This document shows, one piece after another, positions 10,101 through 17,719 of a stretch of 64,000 nt of DNA. The first letter of the stretch is position 1, and each line of letters begins with the position of its first letter. The notes beneath the pieces are model-generated. The model ran no database searches and had not been told where the DNA came from. It was given only the letters and a program-made list of their open reading frames with translations. The position numbers and the translations under genes were made by a program. The stretch is from Anaerophaga thermohalophila DSM 12881 (GTDB lineage Bacteria; Bacteroidota; Bacteroidia; Bacteroidales; Marinilabiliaceae), in the NCBI RefSeq assembly GCF_000191885.1, contig NZ_AEWI01000013.1, positions 185,285 to 249,284 of the forward strand, written 5' to 3'.

Positions 10101-10595
10101 AACCTGCTTTACCGGTGCCTGCAAAAAGGCATCCGCCAATGGGGACAGTTGCAGAGTTTCGTTCAAAACAACGGTCGTATCTCCGGTTTGGATGATGATA
10201 CCTGGCAAATCATCTGCAACAAAGCAGAACTGCTGGAGCGATTTAAAGAACTCTATACCATTGGTCGTCCAAAACCAGTTGGCCGTGATGTTTTGATGCA
10301 ATCCGGACTTATCTCCGATACATTTATCGATGCCGTGACAGAAAAAGCAGTCGAACTCAACGGCAATCCCGAACAATTGCTACTGGCACTAAAAAATGGT
10401 GAAGTCCCAAGATTCTATAAAACCAAAACCGAAGAACTGGCGGACTATTTTACGGCAAACAATTACATCGACGAAAATGAACCGATGCCCATGGATGATA
10501 TCCTGCTAAAACTACAGGCTTTTATCTCAGAGTCGGGTATAGATGCTAAAGATGCAGAGGAATTTTTGCGGATGATTATTGACAATAGATCGTAA
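7116..10595 (+). CDS. YhaN-like SMC/Rad50-type ATPase with a C-terminal extension
   Basis: This 1159-residue ATPase is the likely motor partner of the upstream nuclease. Walker A GPNASGKSS is at 38-46, the ABC signature-like LSTGTRVQL at 841-849 and Walker B LPLLADE at 867-873. Between them are long charged heptad-rich segments (about 170-400 and 455-790) that should form a coiled coil. A very hydrophobic stretch (about 407-447, WLVPLLIVLGAVTAIATFFF then a second segment) interrupts the coil, as in the YhaN family, and may anchor it to the membrane. After the ATPase domain about 240 residues remain, with SLHLWYLIDDVNLLYRCLQ and an acidic helical end; I do not recognise this region. Start and upstream stop are 2 bp apart, indicating translational coupling. 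Confidence 0.9.
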   Translation: MNKLPYIIKRLDIRKMPGFPGGLRPFDDLSSDINIVSGPNASGKSSTARLIQQLIWHKHTIGLEANASILLDNQEWDIKIDHGKIQVLHEGREESITGLPAAEGSHRYFLALQDMVAEEDQNAAETIARESIGGYNLDLAKEELGYSDAIFTKNIGEFKALDKAIQKYHATLSNQERIKREENSLDKLYKEKEEAELDRQRSSFFKTLAEFLNARNAYNQINTKLEQFYPSMDKLTGNEPEQIEKLEQQIRHSKNIIEQSNADIEEKTRKLGQLTIPKSGVASAVIEELENRTENIKELTRTINDNEEKIETLKIQSQEALKNIDVNINPSEWEGLDLNDVGQLDRFLQRAHNLLGRKAFLNNQMELLTQELTNLGELESDGEKISSGINILNNWLTGQQAGKETPNWLVPLLIVLGAVTAIATFFFGWPGLSGIILMAGAWIFSNLKTTKQDTLQIREQDYRKTGLKQPGQWHPDDVVELLNDLVKDLQKAHHRDDIIRKQKDIEKQLRDTNSELKQLEETRNQLIEKIKTAPHIPEISENDYTSLVWFIENLKKWQKSHLELLSLQTKTRHLKSELQTELAKCNQIFSETGSSSANDISQIKATLSELKRQENDRRELVRQIQQSEKEIDNQDKLLKEARQELSEIYSRLDIDEGKKGIIRQMTEQLKNYKSLKDNLIGAKAGYQEKERLLKNHPLYSDYKQETEHLTAEEALDKSEEYARHAGNWETIIEQIKEIENAVRQIKNGHELEDVLTRKENALTDLEDVYHNNISGFTGHLIVEELKAQTRDQNRPQVFKAAGELFNRITTGRYELRLDNKEQAVFTAYDTVLKLEQPLSQLSTGTRVQLLLAVRLAFIEKQEETIKLPLLADELLANSDDERASAIIQALIEISREGRQIFYFTAQDDEVKKWFSFLKSENDIHFTHVALTGDSGISYSDNISQISPEDIKFSYSAPRPEEKNHAKYGEALAVSPFSLLTDDITSLHLWYLIDDVNLLYRCLQKGIRQWGQLQSFVQNNGRISGLDDDTWQIICNKAELLERFKELYTIGRPKPVGRDVLMQSGLISDTFIDAVTEKAVELNGNPEQLLLALKNGEVPRFYKTKTEELADYFTANNYIDENEPMPMDDILLKLQAFISESGIDAKDAEEFLRMIIDNRS

Positions 10596-10612
10596 GATGG
10601 TTAGATTTTTAG

Positions 10613-10712
10613 GTGAAACGAGCATGGCATTGTTTTTCCACAATCAAAACATGTATAAGTTCTTGCATGCGAGTTCCATCCGACCCTAAAAATAAATTTT
10701 ATATGGATGAAA
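10613..10712 (+). repeat. R1 dispersed repeat, diverged copy not followed by a gene
   Basis: Runs from GTGAAACGAGCATGGC through TTGCATGCGAGTTCCATCC to TTTTATATGGATGAAAC. The terminal ATG opens no long frame here; the sequence passes into a half copy of R2. Confidence 0.8.
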
Positions 10713-10752
10713 CTATTATTTTTGATTACTTTTAAAGTGCATCCGACTTTTC

Positions 10753-10808
10753 GGAGTTAACTCAACAATGAGTTTGGCAACAAATATGCTTTTTTAGACC
10801 GCACTCAT
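10753..10808 (+). repeat. R2 repeat, right half only
   Basis: Matches the right arm of the R2 palindrome from CGGAGTTAACTCAACAATG to AGACCGCACTCAT. The left arm is missing. It lies between the convergent 3' ends of the YhaN-like gene and isocitrate dehydrogenase. Confidence 0.7.
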
Positions 10809-10926
10809 CTATTGTTTAGAAAGTTTATATAAAAATCACAACTATCTCTATATAAAAACTTTACGTCTTTGTGTCTCCGCGTTTTAGCTATTTTCAACGA
10901 ACTATTATTATATAATCTGAACAATA

Positions 10927-12162
10927 CTACTGGCACCCATCCATTTTCACCTTCAGGTTTTCAGCCAGCGCTTCCATAAAGGCTTCGGTATTGAGGTAGT
11001 GTTCTTCTTTCATGTCTTTGCCGTGAATGGTAAGTGCAAGGTCTTTGGTCATTTTACCGCTTTCTACTGTATCGACACAAACCTGTTCGAGTGTAAGGGC
11101 AAATTTAATGAGTTCTTCGTTACTGTCGAGTTTTCCACGAAATTCAAGTCCGCGTGTCCAGGCAAAAATGGATGCAATGGGATTGGTTGATGTGGGTTTG
11201 CCTTGCTGATGCAAACGAAAGTGGCGGGTAACGGTTCCATGGGCAGCTTCAGCTTCCATCGTTTGGCCATCGGGTGTCACCAGAGTTGATGTCATCAGTC
11301 CAAGAGAACCAAATCCCTGTGCAAGGGTATCCGACTGGACATCGCCATCGTAGTTTTTACAGGCCCACACAAAACGACCATTCCATTTCAGGGCAGCTGC
11401 CACCATATCGTCAATCAGGCGGTGCTCGTAAGTAATGCCAAGTTCTTCAAATTTTTCTTTGTAATCGCTCTCATAAATCTCCTGGAAGATGTCTTTGAAG
11501 CGACCGTCGTATTTTTTGAGAATTGTATTCTTGGTAGAAAGATAGAGCGGCCATTTTTTCATAATAGCCTGGTTAAAGCAACTGTGAGCAAAACCGCGGA
11601 TACTCTCATCGGTATTGTACATGGCCATAGCAACGCCATCGCCTTCAAAGTCATAAACGTTATATTCCTGAGGCTCTGAACCATCTTCAGGGGTAAAAGA
11701 AATGGTCAGTTTACCTTTTCCTTTGGTTACAAAGTCGGTGGCACGATATTGGTCGCCAAATGCATGACGGCCTATACAAATCGGATGTTCCCAGCCCGGA
11801 ACAAGGCGTGGTATATTTTTTATCAGAATAGGTTCACGAAAAACGGTTCCGCCAATAATATTACGGATGGTACCATTGGGTGACTTCCACATCTTTTTGA
11901 GGCCAAACTCCTCTACCCTTTTTTCGTCAGGCGTAATTGTAGCACATTTAATTCCCACATGATACTTTTGAATAGCTTTTGCAGCTTCCACGGTGATTTG
12001 GTCATCGGTAGCATCCCTGTTCTGAATGCTCAGATCATAATACTTAATATCCAGATCGAGATAAGGTAGAATAAGCTGTTCTTTAATCATTTTCCAGATG
12101 ACTCTGGTCATCTCATCACCATCCAGTTCAACAACCGGATTCTGTACTTTAATTTTCGTCAT
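10927..12162 (-). CDS. icd: NADP-dependent isocitrate dehydrogenase (dimeric, eukaryote-like type)
   Basis: This 411-residue cytoplasmic enzyme oxidises isocitrate to 2-oxoglutarate and CO2 with NADP+, supplying 2-oxoglutarate for glutamate synthesis and NADPH. Family signatures are [14 protein letters not shown] at 9-22, the isocitrate-binding [19 protein letters not shown] near 94-112, the metal-binding [12 protein letters not shown] and [20 protein letters not shown], and [13 protein letters not shown] near 307. Length and motifs match the mitochondrial/cytosolic IDH subfamily, which differs from the E. coli Icd type. It appears monocistronic: 231 bp of unremarkable DNA separate it from the end of dnaX. 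Confidence 0.95.
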   Translation of the reverse strand: MTKIKVQNPVVELDGDEMTRVIWKMIKEQLILPYLDLDIKYYDLSIQNRDATDDQITVEAAKAIQKYHVGIKCATITPDEKRVEEFGLKKMWKSPNGTIRNIIGGTVFREPILIKNIPRLVPGWEHPICIGRHAFGDQYRATDFVTKGKGKLTISFTPEDGSEPQEYNVYDFEGDGVAMAMYNTDESIRGFAHSCFNQAIMKKWPLYLSTKNTILKKYDGRFKDIFQEIYESDYKEKFEELGITYEHRLIDDMVAAALKWNGRFVWACKNYDGDVQSDTLAQGFGSLGLMTSTLVTPDGQTMEAEAAHGTVTRHFRLHQQGKPTSTNPIASIFAWTRGLEFRGKLDSNEELIKFALTLEQVCVDTVESGKMTKDLALTIHGKDMKEEHYLNTEAFMEALAENLKVKMDGCQ

Positions 12163-12393
12163 AGGTCAATTTTATTTGTATATCAACTAGGTCAAATAAA
12201 CAACACATCAAAAAGCGACAAAGTTCAGCTTAACCACAATATTTGAATACTTTATCAGTAAAACCAACTTACATTTTTTACATCACAGCAGCAGATATCT
12301 TTGTAAACAAAACGGCGGAGCCGGCGGGAGAAATTAAAGCTCCATGCTTGATTCTTTCTACGGCTTCTGCCTTCTGCATGTACTTACATCCAC

Positions 12394-14111
12394 CTATTCC
12401 AGATCAAGATTCAGAGCATCTTTAAGTTTGTTAAGCACAGGATTTTTCTCTGCCAGTAGTTTATATTTATCCGCAACGGTAAAAGCCTTCTGTGGCCCTG
12501 TTCCCTCCCGAACATATTCTATCTCCAACCGGAGTCCTGCATTTTTCAGTTCCCTCCTCAAATAGTTAAACAAAGGAGTTTTCTCCTTCAATAATTCCAC
12601 TTCCTGAGTTTCATTCTGAAGGGGGAAAACCACCACCTGCGTTCCCTTAAGACGAGGTGAATGAGCCGTCAGCATGCTGAAGAGTCTTGGATTCTTTGAT
12701 TCTATAGAGCGCGCATAGGCATTCCACACTTTCTGCAACTCTTCGGCAGTAAATTCATTGTTCCATGAAGGGTCTATTTCCTCCCCGTCAGAAGGTTCTC
12801 TGACAACATTCTGTTGTTGGCTTTGTACCCGGGAAGTTCCTTTTGCATTGGTGAACTCCTTTATAGAAAAACTCTTTAAAGTTTTGCCACCCGACTTAGC
12901 GGTACCACCTTTACTTCCTTGTGCATGGGAAATAGTTCCGGGTTTGGAAAGGGGTGTCTTTTCCTCAACTCTGGTTGAGAGAGAAGAACTTTCTTCAACT
13001 TTGGTTTCTACTTTTTTTTTTCGGTAAGAAGGCGCGACAATTTTATAAGCGCAAATTCGGTATGCAATCTTTTATTCCTGGCTGACCGAAACTGAAGGTC
13101 GCATTGAGTTGCAATTTCTAAAGCTTTAACCAGAAAATCTACCTGACACTTACGCGCTTGTTCAAGATATTTTTCGCGAATAGAAGCACCTACCTCCAGC
13201 AGTCCAAGTGTTGCCTCGTCTTTACACATCAGCAGATCGCGAAGATGACTGCAGAGACCGGCCACAAAATGTCCCTCCTCAAATCCGTTGTCCAATATTT
13301 CATCAAGTATGAGTAATGAAGATTTCGTATCTTCATTCAGGAATGCATCCATCAGTTTAAAATAATAATCATAATCCAGAACATTAAGATTATCAATCAC
13401 CTGCTGATAAGAGACATTTTTCCCCGAAAAAGCCACAATCTGATCGAAAATGGATAATGCATCACGCATAGCCCCGTCGGCTTTCTGAGCTATAACATTG
13501 AGGCCTTCTTCCTCGACCACCACACCTTCCAGTCGGGCCACTTTTTTAAGGTGTTCTACAGCATCCTCGACCTTGATACGTTTAAAATCAAAAGTCTGAC
13601 AACGCGAAAGAATAGTGGGCAATATTTTGTGTTTTTCGGTGGTGGCAAGAATAAAAATCGCATGCCTGGGAGGTTCTTCAAGGGTTTTCAGGAAAGCATT
13701 AAACGCCTGTTGCGAGAGCATGTGCACCTCATCGATGATATACACGCTGTAATTCCCCATTTGGGGTGGTATCCGCACCTTATCTATCAGCGACCGGATA
13801 TCTTCTACAGAATTATTACTGGCAGCATCAAGTTCGTGGATATTGTAAGACCCGTTCTCATTAAAGGCACGGCAGGAATCACATTCGTTGCACGCTTCAA
13901 AATCAGAAGTTATATTTTTGCAGTTGATTGTTTTTGCGAAAATTCTGGCACAGGTTGTTTTACCTACCCCGCGAGGGCCACAAAACAGGTAAGCATGCGC
14001 CAGTTGCTGATTTTTTATGGCATTTTTCAGCGTAGTAGTAATGTTCTTCTGTCCTACTACCGAATCAAACGTATCAGGTCTGTATTTTCGTGCGGAAACG
14101 ATGTATTCCAT
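12394..14111 (-). CDS. dnaX: DNA polymerase III subunit tau (DnaX, long product made by -1 slippage at an A10 run)
   Basis: The replicative clamp loader subunit. Walker A GPRGVGKT is at 45-52, a zinc site is formed by Cys64, 74, 77 and 80, and Walker B is VYIIDEVH (123-130). The 0 frame ends at a TAG at 13008-13010, right after a run of ten A at 13012-13021 (coding strand CCG-A10-G). Read one base back, the frame stays open for another 200 codons: a Ser/Thr/Gly-rich linker, then EIDPSWNNEFTAEELQKVWN and a helical domain ending at the TAG at 12394. That tail is the expected tau C-terminal (polymerase/helicase-binding) part, so the whole product is about 572 residues. Family knowledge: dnaX in other bacteria makes two products by ribosomal or RNA-polymerase slippage on A-rich runs. 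A sequencing error in A10 is the alternative. Confidence 0.85.
13008..14111 (-). CDS. dnaX: DnaX short (gamma-like) product, ending just after the A10 run
   Basis: The unshifted reading frame gives 367 residues: the AAA+ ATPase, zinc module, lid and the collar-forming domain III, ending LLTEKKK. This is the part needed to build the clamp loader, and it matches gamma subunits in extent. It lacks the tau tail that binds the polymerase core and DnaB. The next upstream gene (rlmB) is 530 bp away, so transcription likely starts in the spacer at 14112-14640. Confidence 0.75.
   Translation of the reverse strand: MEYIVSARKYRPDTFDSVVGQKNITTTLKNAIKNQQLAHAYLFCGPRGVGKTTCARIFAKTINCKNITSDFEACNECDSCRAFNENGSYNIHELDAASNNSVEDIRSLIDKVRIPPQMGNYSVYIIDEVHMLSQQAFNAFLKTLEEPPRHAIFILATTEKHKILPTILSRCQTFDFKRIKVEDAVEHLKKVARLEGVVVEEEGLNVIAQKADGAMRDALSIFDQIVAFSGKNVSYQQVIDNLNVLDYDYYFKLMDAFLNEDTKSSLLILDEILDNGFEEGHFVAGLCSHLRDLLMCKDEATLGLLEVGASIREKYLEQARKCQVDFLVKALEIATQCDLQFRSARNKRLHTEFALIKLSRLLTEKKK
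13012..13021 (-). promoter_or_regulatory. A10 slippery run in dnaX (putative programmed frameshift site)
   Basis: Ten consecutive A on the coding strand, followed by GTAG whose TAG closes the 0 frame. Slippage by one base back fuses the short frame to a 200-codon open frame. A weak hairpin (GAAGA-AAGT-TCTTC) begins about 16 nt downstream and might assist. Run length and position resemble dnaX of Thermus, where transcriptional slippage on A9 is known. Confidence 0.7.
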
Positions 14112-14640
14112 AATTTTTATCTAAAACAAGATATCGAAAGATTTTTAGATATCAGATTCAAGGATTCATAAAACATTGACATAAAACTTTAACACCTAAT
14201 CCGGACAACCCAGAGCCAAAATCACTAAAAAGCTTAATTCATAATTTGTTGGATTAGCTAATTGCTACGCAATTATTTTTTGCCGTCAACGAAACGACTG
14301 GAATGAGTTCGATAACTCCTTAAAAAATCAATTATGATATTGTCAATGACACGAATGACTGTCGCATCAAGGATGCGACTAAATTCGTGTTAATTCGCGA
14401 AAATTCGGTGATCCAAACAATAAATGGCGCAGCCATTTTATAAATATTTTACCAAAAAATGAGTGCGGTATAAAAAGCATTTTTTTGTCAAAATCGAGGC
14501 GTTTTAAATTTTTGTACCAGAATTAACTTGTTGTTAATAAGGATGCAAAAATTTAAAACAACAACGAGTTTGGCAACAAAGATGCTATTGGTACCAGGCT
14601 CATTGATAAAAACGGAACAAATATAATCAAAAGCACCGGG
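14112..14640. other. Gene-free spacer with hairpins and an R2 copy
   Basis: Between dnaX and rlmB. It contains a perfect hairpin (GTCGCATC-aag-GATGCGAC near 14358-14376) within an ACGAATGACAC/AATTCGTGTTAATTCG sequence of a kind common between Bacteroidota genes, and the R2 palindrome listed separately. No ORF is supported. Confidence 0.6.
14459..14603 (+). repeat. R2 long palindromic repeat
   Basis: Full-length copy, same orientation as at 5663: outer arms ATGAGTGCGGTATAAAAAGC and a right end GATGCTATTGGTACCAGGCTCAT, with the same GTACC / GGATGCAAAAATTT inner arms and GTTGTTAATAAGGATGC centre. It sits between the rlmB stop and the dnaX start. Confidence 0.85.
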
Positions 14641-15387
14641 TCATCCAACATTCGTTTTATCCCTATGGCGGAGAACTTCATAAATGAGGATTCCTGCGGC
14701 CACAGAAACATTAAGGGACCCTATTTCTCCCCTGACGGGAATTGACACATGAGCATCCGCCATTTTTAGCAGCTGCGATGATATTCCTTTGTCTTCGGCC
14801 CCCAGGATAAGCGCTACCGGTCCCTTGTATTCAGCTTTCCGGTAGTCTGTATCGCCTTTCTCAGAAGCTGCTGCAATGGTAAAACCACGATTTTTCAAAT
14901 GTTTTAAAACAAAATAAAGATTCTTTTCGCGGCATACCGGAATACGAAATAACGCGCCTGCCGATGTTTTTATGGCATCAGGCGTTACCGACACGCTTCC
15001 TTTTTCGGGTAATACGATGGCATCTACTCCGGCACATTCAGCTGTACGGGCAATAGCTCCGAAATTCCTCACATCGGTAATCCCGTCAAGGAGAAGAACA
15101 AAAGGAGACCTGCCTTCTTCAAGAGATTTTCCGACAATCTGTTCTATATTCTGATATTCAACGGGTGGAAGATAAGCTATAACCCCCTGATGATTTTTCC
15201 GGGTAACCCAGTCGATTCGTTCGGGTTTCACCTGTTTAAAATTGATTCCTTTTTCCTGAATAAGCTCTGTCAGTTCTTTGGCCAATGGCCCTTTAAGATT
15301 CTGACTGATCAGTATCCTGTCAATGTCACGCCCACCCTGGATGGCCTCCATGACAGGTCGAATACCGAATATGATGTTCTTTTCCAT
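14641..15387 (-). CDS. rlmB: 23S rRNA (guanosine-2'-O-)-methyltransferase, TrmH/RlmB family
   Basis: This 248-residue SPOUT methyltransferase is predicted to methylate the 2'-OH of a guanosine in 23S rRNA (G2251 in E. coli numbering). Residues 1-75 are the substrate-binding domain (IIFGIRPVMEAI, HQGVIAYLPPVEY). Residues 90-245 are the SPOUT domain with DGITDVRNFGAIARTAECAG (motif 1), LILGAEDKGIS (motif 2) and IPVRGEIGSLNVSVAAGI (motif 3), which make the trefoil knot that binds S-adenosylmethionine. The length is typical (245-250). A TrmH-family tRNA enzyme is a less likely alternative because the N-terminal domain is of the RlmB kind. Confidence 0.92.
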   Translation of the reverse strand: MEKNIIFGIRPVMEAIQGGRDIDRILISQNLKGPLAKELTELIQEKGINFKQVKPERIDWVTRKNHQGVIAYLPPVEYQNIEQIVGKSLEEGRSPFVLLLDGITDVRNFGAIARTAECAGVDAIVLPEKGSVSVTPDAIKTSAGALFRIPVCREKNLYFVLKHLKNRGFTIAAASEKGDTDYRKAEYKGPVALILGAEDKGISSQLLKMADAHVSIPVRGEIGSLNVSVAAGILIYEVLRHRDKTNVG

Positions 15388-15512
15388 GCAGATAAATTTA
15401 ATTCGTGTCTGTCCTTTAAGTGCGATTTACTTGTGTTATGCTCGTCCGAAAATTACTCATTCACGAAACAGGCATGGCAAAGTTTGCCGCAATAAGAAAG
15501 TCAGTACGGGTT

Positions 15513-17486
15513 TCAGGCATCCATTGCGGATCTTTTCTTCTCCAGTTGTTTCAGTTCAGCATGCGCGGATTCCCACTGGTTCATCTTTTTCTCCATTTTG
15601 TCATTCAATTCCACAAATTCTTCAAAAAGAGAAGTATCTATAGCATTCTCCGAATCTCTATTCATTTTTGACATTACCCTGTCAATTTCCGCTTCAATCT
15701 GCGTAATGGCCTTTTCCAAGGCATTCACTTCATTTTCTGCCTTTTTTATGCTTTTATTGAGTTCTTTACGCTCAGCAAAGGCAGCTTTTCCACTTTTATT
15801 TTTCCGCGTCATAGCACTTCCGGAAAAGTTCTTATTCTCCTTTATCCCGGCCGGCTGTTTTTCCAGTTCCTGAAGGTTAGCCATTCGTTTTTTCTCAAGG
15901 AACTCATAAATGCCACCGAGATGTTCTTTAATTGTTTTGTCTGAAAACTCAAAGATTCTGGTCACCAATCCATCCAAAAATTCACGGTCGTGCGATACAA
16001 CAAGTACCGTGCCTTCGAAGTCGTTCAGTGCCTGTTTCAAAATATCCTTCGATCGCATATCCAGGTGGTTGGTGGGCTCGTCCAGTATCAGGAAATTTAC
16101 CGGTTCAAGTAACAATAATACCATGGCCAGGCGGGTACGCTCACCTCCTGATAATACAGAAACTTTCTTGTCAACTTCTTCGCCGCTAAACATGAAAGCG
16201 CCAAGTAAATCGCGAATCCTGGTGCGCACCTCCCCGGTTGCCACATTATCGACTGTTTCCAGGACGGTTAGGTTTTCTTTTAATTGTTCAGCCTGATTCT
16301 GAGCAAAATATCCTATTTTTACCTGATGCCCGATACGAATAGTGCCCTGATGATCAAGCTCCTGCATAATAATGCGTGCAAGGGTTGTTTTCCCTTCACC
16401 GTTTCGTCCCACAAAAGCCACCTTTTCACCTCTTTCGATGGTGAAATTTATATCTTCAAGTACTTTCAGGTTACCGTACGACTTACCAATGTGTTTTCCT
16501 TCAACGACAATTTTACCAGAGTGGGGAGCCGGCGGAAATTTAATATTCAGCTTACTGTTATCCACCTCATCCACCTCAATACGGTCGAGTTTTTCCAGTT
16601 GTTTTATGCGCGACTGTACCTGTACCGCCTTTGTTGCTTTGTACCGAAACCGTTCAATAAATTGTTCGGCATCTTCTATCATTTTTTGCTGATTACGATA
16701 AGCTGCCAGTTGCTGCTCACGACGTTCTTTCCTCAACTCGACAAAGCGTGAATAAGGTGCCTTATAATCGTAAATCTTTCCAAGAGAAATTTCTATGGTA
16801 CGGGTGGTCACATTGTCAAGAAAAGCTTTATCGTGGGAAATAAGCACCAATGCGCCACTGTAATTTCCGAGAAACTCTTCAAGCCATGTAATAGATTCAA
16901 TATCAAGATGATTGGTAGGCTCATCGAGTAGAAGAAGATCGGGTTTGCGCAGTAATATCTTAGCCAGTTCGATTCGCATGCGCCAGCCACCACTGAACTC
17001 TGATGTGGGTCGTGAAAAATCGCCGGGGCGAAATCCCAACCCTTTCAGGGTTACTTCTATGCGCGACTTATAATCCTGACCTCCAAACATATTGAATCGT
17101 TCTGTTGCTTCGCTAAGCTTTTCTATCAATCCCATGTAGTCATCGGAATGATAATCATCGCGTTGATGAATCGCCTGGTTCAGGCGGTCAATTTCCCTCT
17201 CAAGTTCCTTCAATTCCCAAAAAGCCTGTTCGGTTTCTTCTACAACAGAATAGCGGTCATCGTGTTTCATCACCTGTGGAAGGTATCCAATGGTAAAATC
17301 TTTGGGTTTGGTTATTTCACCGGATGTAGGTTTTTGTAAACCGTAAATCACTTTCAGAAGAGTGGATTTACCGGCACCGTTTTTCCCGACCAACCCAACA
17401 CGATCGCGGGGATTAATTAAGAATGAGATATCCTCGAAAAGAACAAACGTACCAAAATCAAGTGTCAAGTGATTGACCGAAAGCAT
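15513..17486 (-). CDS. ABC-F family ATPase (translation factor type)
   Basis: This 657-residue soluble protein has two ABC ATPase domains and no membrane segments. Domain 1 has Walker A GKNGAGKS (34-41), signature SGGWRMRIELAK and LLLLDEPTNHLD. Domain 2 has GRNGEGKTT near 360, signature LSGGERTRLAM and FLILDEPTNHLDM. The interdomain linker (about 245-305) is charged and helical (ERREQQLAAYRNQQK), as in ABC-F proteins that probe the ribosomal E/P site. A C-terminal coiled-coil tail (about 565-655, EKAITQIEAEIDRVM) resembles the Uup/YdiF/YheS type. It probably modulates translation of stalled ribosomes; an antibiotic-resistance role cannot be judged from sequence. Confidence 0.93.
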   Translation of the reverse strand: MLSVNHLTLDFGTFVLFEDISFLINPRDRVGLVGKNGAGKSTLLKVIYGLQKPTSGEITKPKDFTIGYLPQVMKHDDRYSVVEETEQAFWELKELEREIDRLNQAIHQRDDYHSDDYMGLIEKLSEATERFNMFGGQDYKSRIEVTLKGLGFRPGDFSRPTSEFSGGWRMRIELAKILLRKPDLLLLDEPTNHLDIESITWLEEFLGNYSGALVLISHDKAFLDNVTTRTIEISLGKIYDYKAPYSRFVELRKERREQQLAAYRNQQKMIEDAEQFIERFRYKATKAVQVQSRIKQLEKLDRIEVDEVDNSKLNIKFPPAPHSGKIVVEGKHIGKSYGNLKVLEDINFTIERGEKVAFVGRNGEGKTTLARIIMQELDHQGTIRIGHQVKIGYFAQNQAEQLKENLTVLETVDNVATGEVRTRIRDLLGAFMFSGEEVDKKVSVLSGGERTRLAMVLLLLEPVNFLILDEPTNHLDMRSKDILKQALNDFEGTVLVVSHDREFLDGLVTRIFEFSDKTIKEHLGGIYEFLEKKRMANLQELEKQPAGIKENKNFSGSAMTRKNKSGKAAFAERKELNKSIKKAENEVNALEKAITQIEAEIDRVMSKMNRDSENAIDTSLFEEFVELNDKMEKKMNQWESAHAELKQLEKKRSAMDA

Positions 17487-17514
17487 ATTGTTTCAGATAT
17501 TTTATTAGTGACTG

Positions 17515-17695
17515 TCCGGAAAGTGCCTGCTGCAATGCCTGCCCCGATATCATCGGGGGCGCTTGCGAATACCCAAAAACGGAGTCCCGAAGGTGCTTTT
17601 TGTTGGTTTTTTAATAAACCTTACAAATGCTACTTCGGGATGAATATTTTGTCAGCAATCGTAAAGCAGCAAATTTCACTTTATGAACAGACACG
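17515..17695 (+). repeat. R3 dispersed repeat (copy 1)
   Basis: About 180 bp sharing GTGCCTGCTGCAATGCCTGC, a CCCCGAT-atc-ATCGGGG hairpin, AAAACGGAGTCCCGAA and GTGCTTTTTGTTGGTTTTTT with 47215-47393 in the same orientation. No reading frame is conserved between the two copies. Confidence 0.75.
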
Positions 17696-17719
17696 AATTA
17701 ATGAATCGTATTTTATTGT

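Noticed and set aside
13551..14171. 206-residue plus-strand ORF over dnaX
   Set aside because: Antisense to the conserved DnaX ATPase domain; no motifs.
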